Position numbers and translations under genes: made by a program. Positions 58,053 to 64,000 of a stretch of DNA of 64,000 nucleotides are shown one piece after another; the first letter of the stretch is position 1; the number at the start of each line of letters is the position of its first letter. Origin of the DNA: Flavilitoribacter sp020436695 (GTDB taxonomy: Bacteria > Bacteroidota > Bacteroidia > Chitinophagales > Saprospiraceae); the NCBI GenBank assembly GCA_041392665.1, contig JAWKLQ010000009.1, positions 62,001 to 126,000 of the forward strand, given 5' to 3'. The notes beneath the pieces were generated by a model. The model was given only the letters and a program-made list of their open reading frames with translations. It was not told the DNA's origin and made no database searches.

Positions 58053-60242
58053 ATGAAAAAATGCTACCTTTTCATGCTGACGCTCTATTTATTCGCCACG
58101 GGGCTGTACGCTCAGGACTACTCCGAAACCTTTCCGGTGCCGAACAAAGGCATCCTGTCCGGCCCCTGTGACGGTACGGACGGTACCACCTGCTTATCCA
58201 ACGATTTTACCGGCGTAAACTGGACCATTGAGGGGAATCTATCCGGCATTGACTCCGAACCCTTTGCTACTAACAGTAGTGGCCAATTGGTCGTTTCGGA
58301 TATTGACGAAGAAGCCTGCTGGGTGAGCCCGGTGCTTGAGATTACCGCCGCTACCGCCGAATTTTCCGTCGATCTGACCTGGCTGGGTTATGATCCGGAT
58401 ACCGGCGGTGGAGCGGATTTTATCGATATAGAATTCACCACGGATGGTGGCACCAACTGGGAAACCATACCCAATTTGGTTGGTGGAGGTACCCATACGG
58501 TCGAATATATATCCGGCGGCGGCTCTGACGGTGAAGTGACCATCAACCGCTTTAACATTAGTGGATCAACCCTCCAGTTCCGCGTTTGTATTGATCACAA
58601 TTCTTCTGCCGAAGTAACCACTATCAGCAATATTTTTGCTTATGGAGCCCAACTTGCCGGTTCCGGACCCGAATGTGACCTGGGCATCAGTAGCATTGTA
58701 GCCACCGACGAGAATTGCCCAGGCTCGGAAGACGGCAGTATCACCGTGACTACTACCACTACGAACGGGCCGGTCACTTACAGCATTAGCGGTCCTTTGA
58801 ACCGTTCCAATTCTACCGGAATATTTACAGGCTTGCCTCCCGGTACCTACACGGTGAGTGCAAGCGATGATGCCTTGCCGGCTACTACCTGCACGGCTAC
58901 CGGTGAAGCCACCATCGAAGCTGGGTTAGATCAGACGCCACCGACCGCAACGGCTCCGGCCGACATCATCGTCACTTGTCCTTCTGATGTGCCGCCGGCC
59001 AACCCGGATCTGGTCACGGGAGTAATGGACGATTGCACCATACCCTGTACCACGGAGCCATGGATCAACGAATTCCATTACGATAACGACGGGACGGATG
59101 CCGGAGAGTTCATTGAGATCGCCGGCCCGGCCGGGCTGGATCTTAGTGGTTACGCCATTCATACCTATGATGGTTCGGATCGCATGGAAGATCAGGTCTT
59201 TACCCTCGATGGTGTCATCGACGACGAACAGAACGGCTTCGGCGCCCTGAGCTTTGCTACAGCCGATCTGCAAAACCAGATGGAAGGTATTGCGCTGGTA
59301 AAGAATGGAACGACTGTAATCGAATTCCTGAGTTACGAAGGCAGTTTCATCGCTGTGGACGGACCGGCTATGGGTATGACATCGATTGATGTTGGCGTAG
59401 AAGAACCGGCCACTCAGGCATCGGAGGAGAGCCTTTCCCGCATCGGTACCGGCAACAACGGTACGGAATTCACCTTTGCCGATCAAACGGCTACATCCGG
59501 CAGCTTGAACGGCAATCAGACGATCGTTCCCTGCCCGGAAAATGTAGTGACGGTTGCCTTCCAAGGCGCGACTGATAATGGCGGTACCGGCAGCGAAGCC
59601 GATCCGCTGATCATCACCTATACTTACCGGGCGACGGATGCGGCCGGTAACTTTACCGATGTTACCCAAACGGTCACTGCGGTCGATACGGAAGCACCGA
59701 TGGCTTTGTGCCAGGAGGCCCTGGCCGTTGAACTGGATACCCTCGCCGGCCTGGCGGTGCTGGATGCGGCAATGTTCGATATGGGCTCCGTCGACAATTG
59801 TAGTATGGTTAGTCTGAGTATCGATAGAGATTCGCTGACCTGTGACGACCGGGGGGATCAGATCATTACGCTAACGGTAACCGATGAGGTAGGTTTGGCA
59901 AGTACCTGTACGACGGTGGTAACGGTAGGAGGAGCGGAGGCTTATTGTACCTCGGTATCTGTAAAAGATCATTTTGCCGATCTTCCGCGTTTGTCGCTGT
60001 ATCCCAACCCGGCCAATGATGCGGTGAGCATCGATCTTACGACCCTTGAATTAGGTGACCGGCCGGAAGAATTGCTGATCGTCAACACTTTAGGACAGGT
60101 CATTTACCGAAAGTCAATTGTTAAAGATCGGCAACAAGTACTGCCCTTAAATACCACAGACTTTGCCCCCGGCGTTTATAATATTCAGATCGTAGCAGGC
60201 GGCAGGCCACGGGCAGCCGGTCGACTACTTATAGCACGCTAG
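58053..60242 (+). CDS. T9SS-secreted surface protein 2 with lamin-tail-like domain
   Basis: 729 residues. Signal peptide 1-20 (ATGLYAQ). The N-terminal domain is nearly that of the 60527 protein (GVNWTIEGNLSGIDSEPFAT, EEACWVSPVLEITAA). Next come an SprB-like repeat (about 205-290), a lamin-tail-like domain (about 330-490: EPWINEFHYDNDGTDAGEF, GPAGLDLSGYAIHTYDGSD, GTEFTFADQTATSG), a HYR-type segment and a T9SS sorting domain (LSLYPNPANDAVSID, FAPGVYNIQI). Lamin-tail domains on secreted proteins are often linked to nucleases or adhesins; no nuclease motif is present. A separate terminator lies on each side. Confidence 0.92.
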   Translation: MKKCYLFMLTLYLFATGLYAQDYSETFPVPNKGILSGPCDGTDGTTCLSNDFTGVNWTIEGNLSGIDSEPFATNSSGQLVVSDIDEEACWVSPVLEITAATAEFSVDLTWLGYDPDTGGGADFIDIEFTTDGGTNWETIPNLVGGGTHTVEYISGGGSDGEVTINRFNISGSTLQFRVCIDHNSSAEVTTISNIFAYGAQLAGSGPECDLGISSIVATDENCPGSEDGSITVTTTTTNGPVTYSISGPLNRSNSTGIFTGLPPGTYTVSASDDALPATTCTATGEATIEAGLDQTPPTATAPADIIVTCPSDVPPANPDLVTGVMDDCTIPCTTEPWINEFHYDNDGTDAGEFIEIAGPAGLDLSGYAIHTYDGSDRMEDQVFTLDGVIDDEQNGFGALSFATADLQNQMEGIALVKNGTTVIEFLSYEGSFIAVDGPAMGMTSIDVGVEEPATQASEESLSRIGTGNNGTEFTFADQTATSGSLNGNQTIVPCPENVVTVAFQGATDNGGTGSEADPLIITYTYRATDAAGNFTDVTQTVTAVDTEAPMALCQEALAVELDTLAGLAVLDAAMFDMGSVDNCSMVSLSIDRDSLTCDDRGDQIITLTVTDEVGLASTCTTVVTVGGAEAYCTSVSVKDHFADLPRLSLYPNPANDAVSIDLTTLELGDRPEELLIVNTLGQVIYRKSIVKDRQQVLPLNTTDFAPGVYNIQIVAGGRPRAAGRLLIAR

Positions 60243-60278
60243 TACAGGAAGTGAAGTATACATTGCCGTTTATGGAAT

Positions 60279-60371
60279 AAGAAACGACAAAGCATAATTG
60301 TCCTATTCGCAGCGCTTAGAGCACAGGCTGCGAAGTGTCAAATTGTTTTGTCGTTTCTTGAGGTTTTTTTG
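60279..60371 (+). terminator. Long hairpin with T-tract after surface protein 2
   Basis: AAGAAACGACAAA ... TTCGCAGC pairs with GCTGCGAA ... TTTTGTCGTTTCTT (arms about 33 bp, 13-nt loop, 60279-60359), followed by GAGG and seven T. An unusually long but convincing terminator-like structure. Confidence 0.75.
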
Positions 60372-60396
60372 TAAAGAAAAACCCACTTAATTCTCG

Positions 60397-60404
60397 TATA
60401 TTTG
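60397..60404 (+). promoter_or_regulatory. -7 box upstream of surface protein 3
   Basis: TATATTTG, perfect TAnnTTTG, 122 bp before ATG 60527. The nearest TTTG upstream is 25 nt away, longer than ideal. Confidence 0.5.
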
Positions 60405-60526
60405 TCCGATAGGGCATCGCTACACTATTGAAACTACACTGAAACGCTATTACCGACCCTACGACCAAGACCGTTTAGAAGTTACATACGATCAATCTCA
60501 CTTACTTACTCATTAGACGACCGCTT

Positions 60527-63500
60527 ATGAAAGGAGCGTTACACCTATCATTTTTCCTCCTTCTGCAATTATTGTCTGCTTCTATTTACGGACAGTATTC
60601 GGAGACTTTTCCCACTGCTAATAAAGGAATTCTTTCGGGCCCCTGTTCGGGTTCGGATGGTACTACCTGCCTGAGTTATGATTTTGCCGGGGTCAACTGG
60701 ACCATCGAAGGAAATCTCTCCGGCATCGACAGTGAACCTTTTGCCACCAACGCTTCCGGGCAACTCGTTGTTTCGGATGTAGATGAAGAAGCTTGTTGGG
60801 TGAGCCCGGTATTGAATATCACCGGGGCCAGCGCTTCTTTTTCCCTGGACCTGAGCTGGGTCGGTTACGATCCGTCGACTGACTATATCGATGTGGAATA
60901 CACCACCAACGGTGGCACCTCCTGGACGCAGCTCGCTAATGCTGTCGGAGGGCCGGCTGGTCATACTGTTTACTATAACAGCGAACCCTCTCCGGGTGCC
61001 GGCAACAGTGGTTCTCTGACGAATTTCGGAGCTTCCGGTATTACGGGGCCTACGCTGCAAATCAGGGTCTGTATCGATCACAATGCGGCAACCGAGGTGA
61101 CTACGTTAAGCAATATTTCGGCCACCAATGCTAACGTCGGGGGAACTCCTCCCACCTGCGATCTGGCCATCACCGGTATCATCACGACCCATGAGGATTG
61201 TCCGGGCGCCAATGACGGCTCCCTCAACATTTCCGCAACTACTTCCAACGGACCGGTCTCTTATTCCATCACCGGCCCGGTCAATCAGAGCAATTCCACC
61301 GGCGTATTTACCGGTTTACCCGATGGTACTTACAGCATCCTGGTACGGGACGACGCCTTCACACCGGGTAGCTGTGACCAAACGGCTTCGCGGACTATTA
61401 ATGCCGGAGTGGACAATACGGTACCCTACGCCTCTAATCCGCCAACCATAAACGTGACCTGTATTAGTGAGATACCGGCTGCCGATCCGGCGGTTGTCAC
61501 CGATGAAAGCGACAATTGTACCATCCCCTGCACCACCGAACCCTGGATCAACGAATTTCACTATGATAATAACAGTACGGATGTCAATGAGTTTATTGAG
61601 ATCGCCGGCCCGGCCGGCCTGGACCTAAGTGCTTACACGATCTATACGTATGATGGCTCCGACCGTATGGTGGATCAGACCTTCGCACTGTCCGGTACCA
61701 TAGACGATGAAGAGAATGGCTTTGGTGCACTGACTTTTGCTACCCCGAACCTGCAAAATCAAATGGAAGGTATAGCCCTGGTGAAAAACACGGGCTCCGA
61801 AGTCATCGAATTTATTAGCTATGAAGGCAGTTTCATAGCCGTTGACGGACCGGCCTTCGGGCTTACTTCCATGGATGTGGGTGTCTCTGAACCAGCCAGC
61901 CAGACCGTCGGCGAAAGCCTCGCCCGCATTGGCAGCGGCAACGAAGGCAGTGAATTTACCTTCGCCGACCAGACGGCTACCGCCGGCAGCAAGAACGGCA
62001 ACCAGACTTTCCTGGCTTGCCCGGAAAACCTGCCTGTGGTGACCCTGTATTCAGAAAACAGCAGCGGGATCGGCAATCAGGCCAGCCCACGGGTCGTTAC
62101 CCGCGTTTACCAGGTGGCGGATGCGGCCGGCAATGTCAGTTATGTGACCCAAACCATTACAGCAACCGATAGTGAGGCACCTTCGATTACTTGCCCATCC
62201 AACATAGTGTTAGTCGCCGCTACCGGGCAGTGCAGTGCCGTGGTGACCTTCTCGACCCCGAGCGCTTCGGATAATTGCGGGGCGTCCGTATCATTGATCT
62301 CCTCTCTGGGTTCAGGTTCGGCTTTTCCGGTCGGGGTCAATACGGTGACCTTTGAGGCGGAAGATGCGGTCGCCAATACGAAGCAGTGCAGTTTTACGGT
62401 GACGGTAAATGATCAGGAAGATCCCCTCATCGTCTGCCCGGCGGATATCGAGGTATCGACCGATGCCGGTATTTGTGGCGCCGTCGTCACCTATGCCCCC
62501 CCGGCAGGCGTCGACAATTGCCCGGGACAGACAACGATGCGAACCGGGGGCCTGGGGCCGGGGGCTACTTTCCCGGTCGGGGTTACCACGGAGACTTATA
62601 CGGTAACGGATGCGTCGGGCAATATTGACGATTGTAGTTTCAACGTGACGGTTAAAGACACGGAAGATCCGTTAGCAGTTTGCCAGGATATCACGGTTGA
62701 TTTGCAGGCCGGTAGCGTATATAACCTGACCGCAGCCGAGATCGACGCCGGTTCTGCGGATAATTGCGTGGCTAACCTGAGCATTCCTCCTACTTCCTTT
62801 GGTTGCGCGGACGTGGGCTTAACCATCGGCGTACAATTGACCGTTACCGACAATTATGGTAATGTGGACGACTGTACGGCCAATGTCACTGTTGGCGATG
62901 CCAATTCCTATTGCAACCAGGCACCGACGGCCGTTTGTCAGAATATTACGGTGGACGTTGACGGCAGTTGTACGGCCGTTATTACCCCGGCGCAGATTGA
63001 TAATGGTTCCAGTGATCCCGACGGAGATCCCCTGACTTTATCGTTGGATAATGAGGGACCCTTCAGTCCGGGTACTTACACCGTGGAACTCACCGTCAGC
63101 GATGGTTCGTTGGAGGATAAGTGTACGGCAACGGTAACGGTAGAAGATAATATCGCTCCCGAGATCACCTGCCCCTCTAATATAGTTGCAACAAATAATC
63201 CCGATATCTGCGGCGCGGTGCTGACTTATACCCCTCCGGTCGGTACGGACAATTGCTCCGGCGCAAGCACCGCTCAGATCGGTGGCCTGGGTAGTGGTGC
63301 TACTTTCCCGGTTGGTGTGACTACCGAGGCCTATCGCGTAACCGATGCAGCGGGCAATACGAAGGAGTGTTCGTTTACCGTCACGGTAAACGATACGCAA
63401 GATCCGGTGCTGATCTGTTCGGGCAATATTGTACAGACCAATGATCCCGGTACTTGTGGTGCGGTAGTAAACTTCGATCCTCCGTCAGCAGTGGATAATT

Positions 63501-64000
63501 GTCCCGGCGCGGTTATCACCCGCCTGAGCGGTATTAATACCGGCTCGGTTTTCCCGGTCGGTGTGACGCTGCAAAAGTATCAGGTAGTCGACGCGTCAGG
63601 GAATACGGACGAATGTGAGTTCACGGTTACGGTGACGGACGATCAGGATCCCGTGTTGATCTGTTCGGGCAATATTGTACAGACCAATGATCCCGGTACT
63701 TGTGGTGCAGTAGTAAACTTCGATCCTCCATCAGCGGTAGATAATTGTCCTGGAGCGGTCATCACCCGCCTGAGCGGTATCAATACCGGCTCCCTTTTCC
63801 CGGTCGGTGTGACGCTGCAAAAGTATCAGGTAGTCGACGCCTCGGGGAATACGGACGAATGTGAGTTTACGATTACGGTTACGGATGATGAAGATCCCAT
63901 CGCTCTTTGTAAGACCACGACCGTCCAGTTAGGTAATGATGGAACTGCCACTATTTTGCCTACCGATATCAATAATGGTTCAAGCGATAATTGTAGCCAG
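60527..64000 (+). CDS. Large HYR/lamin-tail surface protein 3 (3' end outside window)
   Basis: 1158 codons are open from ATG 60527 to the window edge with no stop, so the gene continues beyond it. Signal peptide about 1-22 (SASIYGQ). N-terminal domain as in the previous gene, SprB-like repeat (CDLAITGIITTHEDCPGAND), lamin-tail-like domain (about 335-505), then at least six HYR units with PKD-like segments between them (PSNIVLVAATGQCSAVVT, DNCPGAVITRLSGINTGS). Two consecutive HYR units near the end are nearly identical in DNA with a period of 246 bp (63415 and 63661) and match a unit in the first HYR gene at about 56806. A T9SS sorting domain is expected downstream but not visible. Confidence 0.9.
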   Translation, partial: MKGALHLSFFLLLQLLSASIYGQYSETFPTANKGILSGPCSGSDGTTCLSYDFAGVNWTIEGNLSGIDSEPFATNASGQLVVSDVDEEACWVSPVLNITGASASFSLDLSWVGYDPSTDYIDVEYTTNGGTSWTQLANAVGGPAGHTVYYNSEPSPGAGNSGSLTNFGASGITGPTLQIRVCIDHNAATEVTTLSNISATNANVGGTPPTCDLAITGIITTHEDCPGANDGSLNISATTSNGPVSYSITGPVNQSNSTGVFTGLPDGTYSILVRDDAFTPGSCDQTASRTINAGVDNTVPYASNPPTINVTCISEIPAADPAVVTDESDNCTIPCTTEPWINEFHYDNNSTDVNEFIEIAGPAGLDLSAYTIYTYDGSDRMVDQTFALSGTIDDEENGFGALTFATPNLQNQMEGIALVKNTGSEVIEFISYEGSFIAVDGPAFGLTSMDVGVSEPASQTVGESLARIGSGNEGSEFTFADQTATAGSKNGNQTFLACPENLPVVTLYSENSSGIGNQASPRVVTRVYQVADAAGNVSYVTQTITATDSEAPSITCPSNIVLVAATGQCSAVVTFSTPSASDNCGASVSLISSLGSGSAFPVGVNTVTFEAEDAVANTKQCSFTVTVNDQEDPLIVCPADIEVSTDAGICGAVVTYAPPAGVDNCPGQTTMRTGGLGPGATFPVGVTTETYTVTDASGNIDDCSFNVTVKDTEDPLAVCQDITVDLQAGSVYNLTAAEIDAGSADNCVANLSIPPTSFGCADVGLTIGVQLTVTDNYGNVDDCTANVTVGDANSYCNQAPTAVCQNITVDVDGSCTAVITPAQIDNGSSDPDGDPLTLSLDNEGPFSPGTYTVELTVSDGSLEDKCTATVTVEDNIAPEITCPSNIVATNNPDICGAVLTYTPPVGTDNCSGASTAQIGGLGSGATFPVGVTTEAYRVTDAAGNTKECSFTVTVNDTQDPVLICSGNIVQTNDPGTCGAVVNFDPPSAVDNCPGAVITRLSGINTGSVFPVGVTLQKYQVVDASGNTDECEFTVTVTDDQDPVLICSGNIVQTNDPGTCGAVVNFDPPSAVDNCPGAVITRLSGINTGSLFPVGVTLQKYQVVDASGNTDECEFTITVTDDEDPIALCKTTTVQLGNDGTATILPTDINNGSSDNCSQ

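Noticed and set aside
58926..59669. 247-codon antisense ORF in surface protein 2
   Set aside because: Shadow frame opposite repeat-rich coding sequence.

Overview
The window comes from a Bacteroidota chromosome, most likely a marine or aquatic relative of the Saprospiria/Lewinellaceae. Supporting signs are proteins with signal peptides and C-terminal type IX secretion (T9SS) sorting domains, HYR and SprB-like repeat adhesins, FecA-type TonB receptors with carboxypeptidase-like N-terminal domains, several sulfatases, contractile-injection-system genes, TAnnTTTG-type promoter boxes and little Shine-Dalgarno sequence. No rRNA, tRNA or CRISPR array was seen.

Layout. 0-8.1 kb: YceI tail, SUMF1-like protein, ApbE flavin transferase, Tat-exported Gfo/Idh/MocA oxidoreductase, TIM-barrel sugar isomerase, beta-propeller lipoprotein and a lipoprotein sulfatase. 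8.6-10.9 kb: AT-rich island of four small genes of unknown function, mostly membrane proteins. 11-15.4 kb: leftward operon of a sulfatase-DUF1593 fusion, a 2TM protein and a DUF1080 lipoprotein. 15.4-20 kb: pirin, an unusual kinase with a PqqD-like N-terminus, an unlisted 56-aa double-glycine leader peptide gene with its own promoter, and a third sulfatase. 20-29 kb: FAD/Fe-S oxidase, a four-helix-bundle gene between inverted tandem repeats, class V aminotransferase, FecA-like receptor and 4-hydroxyproline epimerase. 29-33 kb: remnant contractile injection locus (tube, VgrG-like spike, PAAR tip, C-terminal piece of tape-measure protein) beside a broken AAA ATPase. 33-43 kb: TonB receptor, rpe, a non-coding zone with two leftward terminators, a large hypothetical protein, ruvB, a lipoprotein and icd. 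43-50.7 kb: dockerin/cohesin-like exported proteins (one with a frameshifted sorting signal), adenylate cyclase, DinB-like protein, DUF1080 lipoprotein and sugar isomerase. 51-53.9 kb: three tandem tail-collar proteins and a leucine-rich-repeat protein. 54-64 kb: three large paralogous HYR proteins, the last cut by the window edge.

Functional themes. The sulfatases, the oxidoreductase/isomerase pairs and the two DUF1080 proteins fit degradation of sulfated or 3-keto glycosides in the periplasm or at the surface. The large T9SS proteins and collar proteins fit a surface-attachment role, and two of these regions share a leader motif.

The most unusual items are the Cys-free double-glycine leader peptide with the RRE-like kinase, the sulfatase-DUF1593 fusion, and a recurrent class of intergenic elements. 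These elements have ends built from short words repeated in tandem and inverted relative to each other. One of them encloses the four-helix-bundle gene.
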